From Gammaproteobacteria bacterium (GTDB lineage Bacteria > Pseudomonadota > Gammaproteobacteria > SZUA-140), in NCBI GenBank assembly GCA_021648525.1, contig JAKISP010000020.1:1-63086 (forward strand): a DNA stretch of 63,086 nt, in the 5' to 3' direction. Below the pieces are notes generated by a model, which made no database searches, was not told the origin of the DNA, and saw only the letters and a program-made list of their open reading frames with translations. The position numbers and the translations under genes are program-made. Positions 34,107 through 43,755 of this stretch are shown here, piece by piece (position 1 is the stretch's first letter; each line of letters opens with the position of its first letter).

Positions 34107-35618
34107 TCATTGGAGGCTTTCCTTTATTGACGGATAGGCTTTTAGTAAGAAACTGTTAAGAGATGATCTTGCCAGGTTCGAGGAGTCTGTGTACGTTGTT
34201 CTAAGTGCTACTACAGCTGAGCCATGCGGTTTTCCAATAAGCTTCCGCAGTTCCAGGAGTTTGGCTGTTATTGGATTTGTCGTATTTTTATCTGAGATAC
34301 GGTACCAGTACCATATTATTTGTGTGTGTTGCTGGCTGTTTATCAGTTGTAATTCTTTAATTTCTAATATTTCATTGCTCGACATACGGAGTTGCTGTGT
34401 ACTTTGACTGGTGATTGTCCGGGTGTTTTGGTCATAGAGACGATTGAGTTCATTGATGAGCTCGGATCCCTGTGACTGCCTTGCATAATATGAAATATGC
34501 AAATCAATGATGCTGTTCTCTGATTGATAAGATTGGGAGAGTTGACTGCTGGCCCCGTTAAATATGGGGTCCCAACTATTATTTAATACCGAAACCTCGA
34601 CCCAGGGGTCGATTGCTGTTGGGGCTGGAGCGACCAGGCTAGTGTCTGTTGTGTGATTTTGATCTGCTATGTAAAGAATGGCTGGTGCGATTGCAATTAT
34701 CAAGATGGAGGTAAGTGTGGAAATGATAAGTGGTGTACGAGCAGTTTTTTTGGTGAGTATTTTGTCAGGTTTCGTTTCTTTAGGTGCTGGTTCGTGGAAC
34801 TTGGCTCCAAAGTAAAAAAGTGGCAGCAATCCGCCTGCAAATAACCACCAGCCAAGACTGTTATGGTCGTTGACTAGTGGGTGCTGCATGTTTGTTAATT
34901 GACCTATCCAGATGATGATGCAAACGCGAACCCAGTTAAGAATAACTGCGCCTACCAACGCGATGAAGACAAATAAGAGCTGGCGGGTAAGTGAACGGTA
35001 GTTTAAATAGGCGTAAAGAGAGCTGATGGCTGCTGCTGCGATGAAAAAACGCAATCCACCGCAAGCCTTTGCAATTAAGAACTTTCCAGCCGGGATGGAT
35101 ATGTAGTGTTCTTCCAGCAATATGGGCAAGTTTGTTAGTTGCAGTAGTTTGAATGATGCGATGGCGGTTAAGTTTTGCAATGGAATAATAAATAAATCCC
35201 ATACTGGTGCGGCAAAGAACAGGTAAGTAAGAGGAAATAAGATAATTTTTGTTGTGTTGTTTCCTAAAAGAGCCCATATCAGCGCAGGAAATAGTGCCAT
35301 TAACGCCAGACGCTCAACCAATTGTATGTCGATTGTTTTAGCACTTAGCCAACCGATTGAAAGTATGAATAGCAATAGGAGGCCAATGGGGTGTGGTGAT
35401 ATTTGAGAGTGGGCTAATGCATTTCTTTTGAGCCAGATGAGATAGATCGAGATAAATGGTAATAAGATGCCATGATTATAGTCACTAGAATTCCACCAGA
35501 AGTTAATCAGGCCGAGTAAGCTGTCTGAATAGAGCAACAACAAGGAGGTGAGGGCAGCTAAAACGAGGAGTAAGGGTGCCTGCCTGGTTGCGTTCATTCT
35601 CATTGAGGACGAGTTCAT
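34107..35618 (-). CDS. xrtA: Exosortase A fused to EpsI domain (XrtA-EpsI)
   Basis: 503 residues. Residues about 1-285 form the multi-helix exosortase: FWWNSSDYNHGILLPFISIYL near the start, the catalytic-cysteine block LIAKACGGLRFF (Cys about 187), NWVRVCIIIW (Arg about 229) and NDHNSLGWWLF (His about 248). This is the proposed Cys-Arg-His set for cutting PEP-CTERM tails in the inner membrane. After another helix (about 295-318), residues about 330-503 match the EpsI/DUF3485 domain (DLHISYYARQSQGSELI), which in many species is a separate gene. Around the cysteine it reads KACGG where I would expect EACSG or EACAG. It is divergent from the prsT gene. Confidence 0.92.
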   Translation of the reverse strand: MNSSSMRMNATRQAPLLLVLAALTSLLLLYSDSLLGLINFWWNSSDYNHGILLPFISIYLIWLKRNALAHSQISPHPIGLLLLFILSIGWLSAKTIDIQLVERLALMALFPALIWALLGNNTTKIILFPLTYLFFAAPVWDLFIIPLQNLTAIASFKLLQLTNLPILLEEHYISIPAGKFLIAKACGGLRFFIAAAAISSLYAYLNYRSLTRQLLFVFIALVGAVILNWVRVCIIIWIGQLTNMQHPLVNDHNSLGWWLFAGGLLPLFYFGAKFHEPAPKETKPDKILTKKTARTPLIISTLTSILIIAIAPAILYIADQNHTTDTSLVAPAPTAIDPWVEVSVLNNSWDPIFNGASSQLSQSYQSENSIIDLHISYYARQSQGSELINELNRLYDQNTRTITSQSTQQLRMSSNEILEIKELQLINSQQHTQIIWYWYRISDKNTTNPITAKLLELRKLIGKPHGSAVVALRTTYTDSSNLARSSLNSFLLKAYPSIKESLQ

Positions 35619-35796
35619 ATGTGGGATAAGTGGCTTTTAGTTTGAAAATGTTTGTTTATAAAGGATTTCGTCACTTTATCGTAGGGACTAAAGGTATTTT
35701 TTATTTATTTAGTGAAGACACCAGGGGCGGGTGACGCTGTATAGATAATTGTATCTCAATATAATGTTGGGTTTTTGAATTAAATTCTTTAATTTA

Positions 35797-38094
35797 GTGA
35801 GCGTTATGATGGCAAGCAAGACTTTATCAATTTGTGCACTTGTGTTGTGGTTGGCTGTTTTTATTACAGGGTGTAGTGGTGAAAGTAATATTAATGAGCC
35901 AGAGCGCCTGGAGAGAGCGCTTAATTATTGGCAGGCAGGTGATGCCAGGGCTGCGGTAATCGACTTGAAAAGTATTTTGCAACAAAACCCTGCTAATAAA
36001 GATGCGCGGCTTTTGATGGGGAAAATCCATGTGAGGCTAGGTTTTGGAGCGGATGCTGAAAAGGAGTTGCGCCAGGCGCTGGATAAAGGGGCTTTGAGGG
36101 AGGAGGTCTTACCATATCTTGGGCGGGCATTATTACGGCAAAACAAAAGTGAACAGTTCATGATTGACCTTCCACTTGAAAGCTCCCAGATGAATCCAAT
36201 GTTATTGGCTTTGCGAGGTGAAGCTTATTTGATGAAAGGTGAGAAGGAAAAAGCGCGAGACTCAATTGAGCAGGCGTTAGTTCAGTCTAGAGATAACAGT
36301 GATGTGTTATTGAGCGCCGCAAAATTAGCGCTGACAGAAATGGAAGTTATGGCGGCCCTGGGCTATTTAGAAGAGACGCTAAAACTTGATGATACAAATA
36401 GCCAGGCCTGGTTTTTGAAGGGCGGAATTGATTTTATGGCGGGGCGTTTGACACTCGCAGAAAATGCATTTTTGAGAGCGATTGAGCTGGAATCTTACAA
36501 TGTAAACACGAGCCTTTTTTTTCTTGCCAATGCCAGTTTGGCAAGAACGAATCTTACCCAGGGAAGGCATCAGGATGCGCTGTCTAGAATAGATGATGTG
36601 TTATTGAAAATTGCACCAGAGCACCCTTTGCCTAATTATTTACGTGCGCTGGTTTTATATCAGTTGGGGGATTATGACGTTGCTGAAGATTATTTGATAA
36701 AAGTGGTCAAGATTGTGCCGAATGACCGTGGCAGTATCTTGTTATTAGGCGCGATTAGCTATCACCGGGGGAAATTTGAGCAGGCAAATGCTTATCTTGT
36801 TACGTTTATTGCGGCGATGCCTGACTATATTCCTGCGCGTAAATTGCTCGCGGCAACGCGAATTCAATTACAGCAACTTGATGGTGCGATGGAAGTATTA
36901 GAAGCTGTTGTGGCGGATGCGCCGGATGATGTTGAATTATTGGAGATGATTGGTGATGTAGCGCTGCAGTTAGGTGATTCGAAGGGGGCGCGCGATTATT
37001 TGTCTCATGCACTGAAAAAATCGCCGGATAACGCTGATATTCGAGCGAAATTGGCATCTGTGCATTTGATTGAGGGTAATGCTGATCTTGCGATTAATGA
37101 ATTGGTTGTACAGGATGGCGATGGTAGTAGTTCCACGCATAAAAACGACCTGGTGCGGGCTGTTGCCTATATGCAGAAAAAAGAGTTTGGTTTGGCGAGA
37201 GAGCTGCTAAACAGTGTTGTAAATGTGCAATCCGATAATGTGTCAGCGCATCAATTGTTGGCGCGTTTGTCAGCAATAGAGGGTGATGAGGCTCAGACGT
37301 ACTTGCATTTTGCACGGGCGCTGGAATTACAGCCTGATAATGTCAATTTAATTCTCTTGATGGCGAGACTCGAAGTGAAAAAAAATGCTTTGATTGATGC
37401 GCGAGCGCTATTAGACAGGGGGCTTGCGCTGGAGCCGAAGCGTGTTGAGGCTGTGGTGATGTTAGCGTACCTTGAAGCGCAGCTGGAGCGTTGGGATGAG
37501 GCGTTTGTATTAGCGAGGTCTTTATACAGCAGGATTGGCGAGGGCCAGGCGGAAGTGGCTGGTTTTGAATTGAAGGGTAATCTTTTTATGCTCAGAAAAG
37601 ACTTTGAAAATGCCTTTCTTAGCTATGATTCGGCTGTTGATATTAGTGAATCTGAGTTGCTGGCATTGAAGCGATATAGTGCTCAGAAACAGTTTGATGT
37701 TAGTGGCGCTATTCGTTCATTAGCAGAATGGGTTAAACGCCATAAAGATCATTCGAAGGCTCGACTAATGCTGGCGACTGGCTTTATGGGGGAAGCGCGT
37801 AATGCTGAGGCTAAAAAGCATTTTCAGTTTCTTCTGGATGCTGAGCCAGAAAACCCTGTGGCGCTGAATAACCTGGCCTGGCTTTATCTTGAGGAGGGCA
37901 ACTTTCAGGCGCTTTCTCTTGCCAGGCGTGCTTATTTAATACAGCCTGAATCACCTGATATCTTAGATACTTATGGGTGGATAATGGTCAAGTTAGGCAA
38001 TAAAAAAGAAGGGGTGGCCATGTTGGAGAGGGCGTTTGAGCTGGCGCCTAATGACGTTACTATCCGACAGCATCTGTTGGTGGCACGAGAGTAG
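35797..38094 (+). CDS. prsT: PEP-CTERM system TPR-repeat lipoprotein
   Basis: 765 residues. The first frame start is a GTG at 35797; ATG codons at 35806 and 35809 are equally likely starts because no strong ribosome site decides. A hydrophobic stretch ends with FITGC (Cys about 26), a lipobox. The remainder is a chain of about 20 tetratricopeptide repeats (ARLLMGKIHVRLGFGADAEK, ALNNLAWLYLEEGNFQALSL and similar), the architecture of PrsT (TIGR02917). It would be anchored in the periplasm and act as a scaffold for export or sorting. It opens the rightward part of the XrtA core. Confidence 0.9.
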   Translation: MSVMMASKTLSICALVLWLAVFITGCSGESNINEPERLERALNYWQAGDARAAVIDLKSILQQNPANKDARLLMGKIHVRLGFGADAEKELRQALDKGALREEVLPYLGRALLRQNKSEQFMIDLPLESSQMNPMLLALRGEAYLMKGEKEKARDSIEQALVQSRDNSDVLLSAAKLALTEMEVMAALGYLEETLKLDDTNSQAWFLKGGIDFMAGRLTLAENAFLRAIELESYNVNTSLFFLANASLARTNLTQGRHQDALSRIDDVLLKIAPEHPLPNYLRALVLYQLGDYDVAEDYLIKVVKIVPNDRGSILLLGAISYHRGKFEQANAYLVTFIAAMPDYIPARKLLAATRIQLQQLDGAMEVLEAVVADAPDDVELLEMIGDVALQLGDSKGARDYLSHALKKSPDNADIRAKLASVHLIEGNADLAINELVVQDGDGSSSTHKNDLVRAVAYMQKKEFGLARELLNSVVNVQSDNVSAHQLLARLSAIEGDEAQTYLHFARALELQPDNVNLILLMARLEVKKNALIDARALLDRGLALEPKRVEAVVMLAYLEAQLERWDEAFVLARSLYSRIGEGQAEVAGFELKGNLFMLRKDFENAFLSYDSAVDISESELLALKRYSAQKQFDVSGAIRSLAEWVKRHKDHSKARLMLATGFMGEARNAEAKKHFQFLLDAEPENPVALNNLAWLYLEEGNFQALSLARRAYLIQPESPDILDTYGWIMVKLGNKKEGVAMLERAFELAPNDVTIRQHLLVARE

Positions 38095-38194
38095 AATCAA
38101 TATTTGGTGTTTTTTTAGTCAATTTTCTTTACAGATAGACAGGTTGGCCTTATCTATTTTATTTTATTTCTTTGTAAAACAGCAGTTTAAATTA

Positions 38195-38211
38195 TTGGCA
38201 TGGAAATTGAA
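38195..38211 (+). promoter_or_regulatory. Sigma-54-like promoter for the PEP-CTERM gene
   Basis: TTGGCATGGAAATTGAA fits the sigma-54 pattern TTGGCACG-N4-TTGCA: the -24 element is nearly perfect and the spacing exact, but the -12 element reads TTGAA, not TTGCA. Transcription would start near 38222, about 46 bases before the gene. PEP-CTERM genes in other species are known to be controlled by sigma-54 and the PrsK/PrsR pair; those regulators are not in the window. Confidence 0.6.
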
Positions 38212-38267
38212 TGTTGAGAGGGGAACATGATTTTTTTGATTGTAAATATAGTAGAGGAATAGATGAT

Positions 38268-38834
38268 ATGAAAAAGTTGCTTGGTATGTTGATCTTAAGT
38301 TTTTCAATGGTGACGACTGTACAGGCTGGCGCCATTAGCGGTGAGCTGCAGCTTATGGGAACAGGTAAGTATGTTGGCGGTACCGATTATTCAAATGCTA
38401 CTGGTCTGGATTTTAATTTTTTGGGAATTTTTGATGATAAAGCGATGGTGACGCGCGCAACGGGTGGCTTTAGTGGCTTTTCGACTCCAGGAAGCTTTAT
38501 TGATATGTATGATATTACATTTAATGCGCTAGGAGATGTCTGGCAGATGGGGACATTAAAGTTTTCCTTGCTAAGTATTTCGGGTGTAGGTACTGAGGTA
38601 ATATCTGGCATTGGTAAGGTAACGGACAGTGCTATTGGGGGGTTTGCTGATACGATTGGTTCTTTTGACCTGAAATTGAGCGGTGGTGGAACTTCATTTA
38701 CATTTGCATCTAGCACTTCGGTTCCAGAGCCTGGCACTATCTTTTTGATGGGACTGGGTGTGCTATTTATTGTGGGTGGCGCTTTAGTACGATCTAAAAA
38801 AGATGAGCAATCAGGTGATTTCGTAGTGGTATAG
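38268..38834 (+). CDS. PEP-CTERM sorting domain protein
   Basis: 188 residues from the ATG at 38268 (MKKLLGMLILSFS), preferred over an upstream in-frame start because GAGG stands 10 bases before it and a clean signal peptide (about 1-20, ending VQA) follows. The C-terminus has the sorting signal: VPEPGTIFLMG at about 152-162, a hydrophobic helix, then a positively charged RSKK cluster at about 175-178. The middle is Gly/Ser/Thr/Phe-rich and beta-like, without cysteine. A 10-residue acidic and hydrophobic tail (DEQSGDFVVV) after the basic cluster is longer than usual. It is the only recognisable substrate of XrtA in the window. Confidence 0.93.
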   Translation: MKKLLGMLILSFSMVTTVQAGAISGELQLMGTGKYVGGTDYSNATGLDFNFLGIFDDKAMVTRATGGFSGFSTPGSFIDMYDITFNALGDVWQMGTLKFSLLSISGVGTEVISGIGKVTDSAIGGFADTIGSFDLKLSGGGTSFTFASSTSVPEPGTIFLMGLGVLFIVGGALVRSKKDEQSGDFVVV

Positions 38835-38868
38835 CTTCTACCAGGTATATTATAATTAGTGTTAATGT

Positions 38869-38905
38869 AAAAACCCTGGTCGCATTGTGCGATCAGGGTT
38901 TTTTT
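38869..38905 (+). terminator. Strong intrinsic terminator after the PEP-CTERM gene
   Basis: AAACCCTGGTCGCA pairs with TGCGATCAGGGTTT (one G-T pair, loop of 3) and is followed by TTTTT. It separates the PEP-CTERM gene from the export operon. Confidence 0.95.
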
Positions 38906-38957
38906 GTGGTGTAATTGGGCTTAGAATGCTGCGTTTGGTCTAATGTCAGGAGATGTT

Positions 38958-39647
38958 ATGAGAAAGGCTAGTCGTTATAGCGGGTTGTTATTATTTTGGA
39001 TTGAGCTATCAGTGAAGCGTACAGGTTTTTTATTTCTCGTTTCGTTGGTTTTGGCGCTCTTTATGGTTACTGGTTGTGCTAGTCAACCGCAAAATAAGTC
39101 GGTAGAGAGCACTGCTGTTGATCTGAAAGAACCTTCGCCTACCAGTGAGTATAAAATTGGGCCGGGTGATGTGATTGATATTTTTGTCTGGCGGAATGCT
39201 GATGTGTCAATTACGGTATCAGTACGGCCTGATGGTAAGGTGTCTTCACCTTTAGTTGAAGATATGCAGGCAATTGGAAAAACCCCAACGGAGTTGGCGA
39301 GAGATATTGAAGGTGTATTGTCTTCATTTATAAAAAAACCAGCCGTTACAGTCATTGTGAAAAAGTTTGGGGGCTTATATAGCCAGCAGGTGCGTGTTGT
39401 TGGTGCTGCGGCAGTACCGCTGGGCATTCCTTTTCAGGAAAAAATGACATTATTAGATGTCATGATAGCAGTGGGTGGATTGACAGAGTTTGCTTCGGGT
39501 AATAAAGCAAGTATTGTGCGTGCAGTGAATGGTAAACAAGAGCTATTTCGGGTGCGTTTAGATGACTTACTTCGAGACGGTGACATTTCTGAAAACATTG
39601 AAATGGTACCGGGAGATATACTGATTATCCCTGAGTCCTGGTTTTAA
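38958..39647 (+). CDS. XrtA-system polysaccharide export outer-membrane lipoprotein (Wza-like)
   Basis: 229 residues from the ATG at 38958; AGGAG stands 6 bases upstream, which rules for this start over the ATG at 38943. A hydrophobic segment ends in MVTGC, a lipobox. YKIGPGDVIDIFVWRN opens the Poly_export domain, and an SLBB-like part follows (VRVVGAAAVPLGIPF, LLDVMIAVGGLTEFA). It ends with GDILIIPESWF, as other XrtA-type family members do. It would form the outer-membrane channel for the polymer. First gene of the run that leads through the chain-length, kinase, barrel and ATPase genes. Confidence 0.92.
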   Translation: MRKASRYSGLLLFWIELSVKRTGFLFLVSLVLALFMVTGCASQPQNKSVESTAVDLKEPSPTSEYKIGPGDVIDIFVWRNADVSITVSVRPDGKVSSPLVEDMQAIGKTPTELARDIEGVLSSFIKKPAVTVIVKKFGGLYSQQVRVVGAAAVPLGIPFQEKMTLLDVMIAVGGLTEFASGNKASIVRAVNGKQELFRVRLDDLLRDGDISENIEMVPGDILIIPESWF

Positions 39648-39807
39648 ATAAGGTTCATTTTTGATGTTGAATGGAATTAGCGTTTGTGTGAGTGCTTTTA
39701 GGTGATGGTTTCTGCCTTCGATGAGCCTGGATTCTCGGGCGTGTACTTTATGAGTTTGAATTAGTTTTGTTGAATAAGTGTAATGATTGTTATATGGGTT
39801 TAATACG

Positions 39808-41358
39808 ATGCAAAGCATAATCCCTATGAGCGAGCTTAGGAAGGCTTGGCATTACAGATGGGTGGCTGTACTGGTGGCTCTGATTGTGTGTGGTGCTGGT
39901 TGGACTGCCATTTCTATGGTGCCTGATAAATATGAATCAAAGGCTCGAGTGTATCTTGATACTCAGTCGATGTTGAAACCGGTGTTAAGAGGCCTGGTCA
40001 TTGATAGTGACGTTAGGTCTAGCGTTGCTGAAACGACACGGAGAACGTTACTCAGGCGATCGAACCTGGAACAGTTGATTCGGGATGTCGACATGGATCT
40101 GGCGATTAATTCACCGCAACAAAAAGAGCGCTTGATTCGTGAGTTAAGTCAAAATATCAAGGTTTCTGGTGGTGGGCGAAACAATATTTATACGATCTCC
40201 TATCAAAATAAAAATGCAGTATTGACAGAAAGAGTTGTGGCAAAAGCGCTTGATATTTTTGTTGAGACTGCTCTTGGCGTTGTTCGTAAAGATTCAAGCA
40301 TGACCGAAGGCTTTATCAATGACCAGATTTCGGGTTATGAAGAAAGATTGACTGCTGCTGAAGAGCTATTAAAAGAATTTAAAAGAGAAAACATAGGTTT
40401 TATGCCGACCGAGGCGGGTGGTTATTTCCAGCGGTTAAGCCGTGCCGGGGAAGAGTTGAAAGGAGTCCAGCTTGAGTACAGTGAAGCTGAAAATAGACGG
40501 AATGTCCTCGCTTCTCAAATGGAGGGTGAGCGTCCCTTTATGTCTGGGGTGGTAAATCAGGATAATGTTGACAGGCTGGATGCCAGAATACACTCCATGC
40601 TGGAGAAGCTAGATACTCTGCTTCTCCAGTTTACGGACAACCACCCTGATGTGATTGCTATCAGGCAGTCTATTACAGATCTTGAAGTAAAAAAAGAAAG
40701 TAAACAGGGGGAAAATTCGCACGCTAGTGAATCTGAGAATAGCATTAAATTTCTTAGTAGTCCTGTCTATCAGGAGCTTAAGGTTGCCTTTGCAAAGGCG
40801 GCGGCTAATCTTGCCGCGTTACATGAGCGTAGAAGGATTCATGAGGGGCGAGTGGCTGAGCTCGGCGGTTATATTGATAAAATCCTGGAGGTTGAGGCGG
40901 AGCTAGCGCGTCTGAACCGGGACTATGAAATTAATAAGAAAAATTATGGGATTTTTGTGAGCCGTAGAGAGTCAGCAAAAATTACTCGAGATGCTGATCA
41001 AAGTGTTGATAATATTCAATTCAAAATTATTGACCACCCTACAGTAGCTCTGTTTCCTGTTTCTCCTAATCGGCCTATGTTGGTAACCTTGGTGCTATTG
41101 CTTGGGCTTGGTGCAGGGACTGGTTTAGCCTGGCTTGTTTCTATGGCGAGGCCAACATTTGATGAACCGAATGAAATCAGGAAAGCGCTTGGTTTACCAG
41201 TGCTGGGAGGGGTTTCTCGGTTATTCACCGATAAGGCGAAAAAGCGAAAAAGAATGGAGTTGACATGCTTTATAGCGATGGTTCTTCTTTTGTTTGTTGT
41301 TTATAGCTTTATCATCATTATCGAGAAATTTGGTATTAATATTTTTGAGCTTATTTGA
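39808..41358 (+). CDS. XrtA-system chain-length determinant protein (Wzz/GNVR)
   Basis: 516 residues from the ATG at 39808 (MQSIIPMSELRKAWHYRW), preferred over a TTG at 39787 because family members start in this way. Helix 1 at about 20-40, then the Wzz domain (ESKARVYLDTQSMLKPVLRG), long coiled-coil regions (about 150-370) and the GNVR block (LARLNRDYEINKKNYGIFVS, about 371-390), with helices at about 425-445 and 485-505. The protein sets polymer length and bridges the inner-membrane polymerase to the export channel. It lacks a fused kinase, which is encoded by the next gene. Confidence 0.92.
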   Translation: MQSIIPMSELRKAWHYRWVAVLVALIVCGAGWTAISMVPDKYESKARVYLDTQSMLKPVLRGLVIDSDVRSSVAETTRRTLLRRSNLEQLIRDVDMDLAINSPQQKERLIRELSQNIKVSGGGRNNIYTISYQNKNAVLTERVVAKALDIFVETALGVVRKDSSMTEGFINDQISGYEERLTAAEELLKEFKRENIGFMPTEAGGYFQRLSRAGEELKGVQLEYSEAENRRNVLASQMEGERPFMSGVVNQDNVDRLDARIHSMLEKLDTLLLQFTDNHPDVIAIRQSITDLEVKKESKQGENSHASESENSIKFLSSPVYQELKVAFAKAAANLAALHERRRIHEGRVAELGGYIDKILEVEAELARLNRDYEINKKNYGIFVSRRESAKITRDADQSVDNIQFKIIDHPTVALFPVSPNRPMLVTLVLLLGLGAGTGLAWLVSMARPTFDEPNEIRKALGLPVLGGVSRLFTDKAKKRKRMELTCFIAMVLLLFVVYSFIIIIEKFGINIFELI

Positions 41359-41383
41359 GCGATGTCTTTTGAGTGTTTGAATC

Positions 41384-42223
41384 ATGACTATTATAGAAAA
41401 AGCGATTGACAAACTAGAGAAGAAAAGTGGCGGCATGGTCGGTTCTGATTCTATATTGCCTCAGCAGGATGTGCCCTCTGATGGTGAGATAGAAAAACCA
41501 TTATTGAAAATTGATTTATTTCAAATCCTGGAGAAGCAGGGATTGAATTTGAGCGTCATTGAAAAACAACAGCTAAAGGAGGAGTTTCGGCATATTAAGC
41601 GTCCCTTGCTTAGAACAGCGGCCGGCCTGGGAGCTGATGTGGTTGATAATGGGAATGTTATAATGGTCGCGAGCACAAAAGCAGGCGAAGGAAAAACATT
41701 TACTGCGATTAATTTGGCGTTCAGTATTGCGATGGAGAAGGAAAAATCTGTTTTATTGATAGATGCTGATGTGGAAAAATCTGCGTTGAGCGGGGTTTTT
41801 GGCGTGAAGGGCGAGCAAGGCTTAGTTGAATATTTGCTTGGTGAAACAGAAGGCCTGTCTGATGTTATTTTTAATTCTAGTTTGAATAACCTGAAAATAA
41901 TGCCAGCTGGAAAGCGAAGTGAATACTCTACTGAATTATTTTCAAGCCAGAATATGCTTGGCTTAATGACAGAAATTTCTCAACGTTATGATGATCGCAT
42001 TGTCATTGTGGATTTGCCTCCCTTTTTGATGACGACAGAAGCGATCGTGTTGGCAAGCATGGCGGGGCAAATTGTGATGGTTGTTGAAGTTGGCAGTTCG
42101 CAATCTGATGTCAAAGAGGCTATAGGAATGCTTGATTCATCCATGATAGTCGGTCTTGTGTTAAATAAATTTAATGTGGGGGGGCGTTCTTACTACTATG
42201 GCGGCCCTGCTTCTGACGCTTAG
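41384..42223 (+). CDS. XrtA-associated tyrosine autokinase (CpsD/CapB-like)
   Basis: 279 residues. MTIIEKAIDKLEKK is the typical opening of the family (TIGR03018). The Walker A loop STKAGEGKTFTAINLA is at about 97-112, Walker A-prime LLIDADVEK at about 125-133, and Walker B IVIVDLPPFL at about 205-214. The C-terminus has a tyrosine group, SYYYGGP (about 270-276), the likely autophosphorylation site. It pairs with the chain-length determinant at 39808 as the separate cytoplasmic half of a BY-kinase and should control polymer assembly by cyclic phosphorylation. Confidence 0.92.
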   Translation: MTIIEKAIDKLEKKSGGMVGSDSILPQQDVPSDGEIEKPLLKIDLFQILEKQGLNLSVIEKQQLKEEFRHIKRPLLRTAAGLGADVVDNGNVIMVASTKAGEGKTFTAINLAFSIAMEKEKSVLLIDADVEKSALSGVFGVKGEQGLVEYLLGETEGLSDVIFNSSLNNLKIMPAGKRSEYSTELFSSQNMLGLMTEISQRYDDRIVIVDLPPFLMTTEAIVLASMAGQIVMVVEVGSSQSDVKEAIGMLDSSMIVGLVLNKFNVGGRSYYYGGPASDA

Positions 42224-42234
42224 GGTTTTCTGCA

Positions 42235-43659
42235 GTGGCTTTGTGGTCTGGTGTGCGGTGGCTTTTGGCGGTATTTATTTGTGTTGCTGGAGGTTTTTTG
42301 AGCTTCTCTGTGACTGCAGGAACATGGACGGTGGATCCTTCTGTTGGCCTGGTTGGGATATATACTGACAATGTAAATCTTGAGTCGTCATCATTAGCTG
42401 AAGACGATTTTGTTCATCGAGTGACGCCAGCGATTTCTGTTTCAGGTATCGGTAGTCGTATGGCGCTAGATTTAGATTATCGCTTGCAAAGTACATCTTA
42501 TACTAATGATGAGTATAGACGTGATTCCATATTTCATCGGCTGAGGTCAGTAGCTGAGGCCGAACTAGTGAAAAAGTGGCTTTTTGTTGATGCTAATGCA
42601 TCCTTGACGCAGGAAAATGTTGATCCAGGAGGGCAGACGACATTGAATAATTTTTCTGTGACGAATAATCGCGTTAACGTATCAACGGTAGGGGTATCTC
42701 CATATGTTCGTTACTCTTTTAATAGAACTTTGAGTTCGGAAGCGCGTTACTCGCGGAACTGGATTTCTTCTGATGACGTGCGATGGCCTTCGAGTAGTTA
42801 TGAGAAAATATCTATTAATGTTATGACAAAACCTGGTGCTAGTTTGTTGGGTGGGAAACTAGAGTACGTTGCCGGGCGTTCGGATACGACAGGCAGAAAT
42901 TCTTCCGAATCCAGGATGTTGAGGCTTAATTCATGGTACCCCATAAGTTATTCATTGCAGTTATTGGTTGATATAGGTTCGGAGCAAAATGAGTTTGGTT
43001 CTGAGGTGACTGCGCGGTATATAAAAATAGAAAGAACTTTCTGGTTTGTTGGTCTGTCCTGGCGGCCTGGTGCTAATACCTTACTAGAGGGTAAGTATGG
43101 CGAGCGATTTTTTGGTAAAACATATTCTATGTTATTTTCAGGCAACATACAGAAAATGAAGATTAATGTGAATTATGCTGAAGATATTTCAACGGTTTCA
43201 CAGCTGCAACTTGATGTTATTAATAATGGGCAAAACAATATTTTGTCTTCCGGCATGTCCAGACAAAGGAATGGTAATTTTGTATACCAAAGATTGACAG
43301 CTGATATAGAGGTTCCGATAGGGCGGAATTATGTGACGATTCGTGGTTTTTCTGATACTCGGGATTTTCAGGTGACTAATAATATTGAGCAAAGTTCTGG
43401 AGGAACTGTAATGTTAAGGCGGGCTTTGTCCAGACGTAGTGACATGACATTGTTGGTTAGTAAGAAGCACCAGGAGCTGGGTGTGGGGGCTGGAATGCAG
43501 GAGAATGAAATTTTGACCAGGAAGGTGCAGTTAAAAACTGCACTGAGTCGTCGGCTAAGTAGCACCTATGCATATTGGGATGTCGATAGTCTATCTACAA
43601 TTAATGATAATGCATACAAACAAAAGAATGTTAGTATCCGTTTAAGCTTGGCTTTTTAG
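42235..43659 (+). CDS. XrtA-associated outer-membrane beta-barrel protein
   Basis: 474 residues from a GTG start, 11 bases after the kinase stop. A signal peptide ends around VTAGTWT (about 28). Alternating strands with many Tyr, Arg and Ser (ALDLDYRLQSTSYTND, NRTLSSEARYSRNW, VNYAEDISTVSQLQL) and a terminal phenylalanine after VSIRLSLAF indicate an outer-membrane barrel. The family (TIGR03016) is known only from PEP-CTERM/exosortase A exopolysaccharide loci. It may be an export pore or a secretin-like partner of the Wza-type lipoprotein; function remains unproven. Confidence 0.85.
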   Translation: MALWSGVRWLLAVFICVAGGFLSFSVTAGTWTVDPSVGLVGIYTDNVNLESSSLAEDDFVHRVTPAISVSGIGSRMALDLDYRLQSTSYTNDEYRRDSIFHRLRSVAEAELVKKWLFVDANASLTQENVDPGGQTTLNNFSVTNNRVNVSTVGVSPYVRYSFNRTLSSEARYSRNWISSDDVRWPSSSYEKISINVMTKPGASLLGGKLEYVAGRSDTTGRNSSESRMLRLNSWYPISYSLQLLVDIGSEQNEFGSEVTARYIKIERTFWFVGLSWRPGANTLLEGKYGERFFGKTYSMLFSGNIQKMKINVNYAEDISTVSQLQLDVINNGQNNILSSGMSRQRNGNFVYQRLTADIEVPIGRNYVTIRGFSDTRDFQVTNNIEQSSGGTVMLRRALSRRSDMTLLVSKKHQELGVGAGMQENEILTRKVQLKTALSRRLSSTYAYWDVDSLSTINDNAYKQKNVSIRLSLAF

Positions 43660-43755
43660 TCTGCTGCGGCACGCTGCTATGACTAGCTCCAGTGAATTTT
43701 TCTGAAATAACCATAGTTTATGTCAAATGTGCAATGAAATGTTAATTCTATAAGT

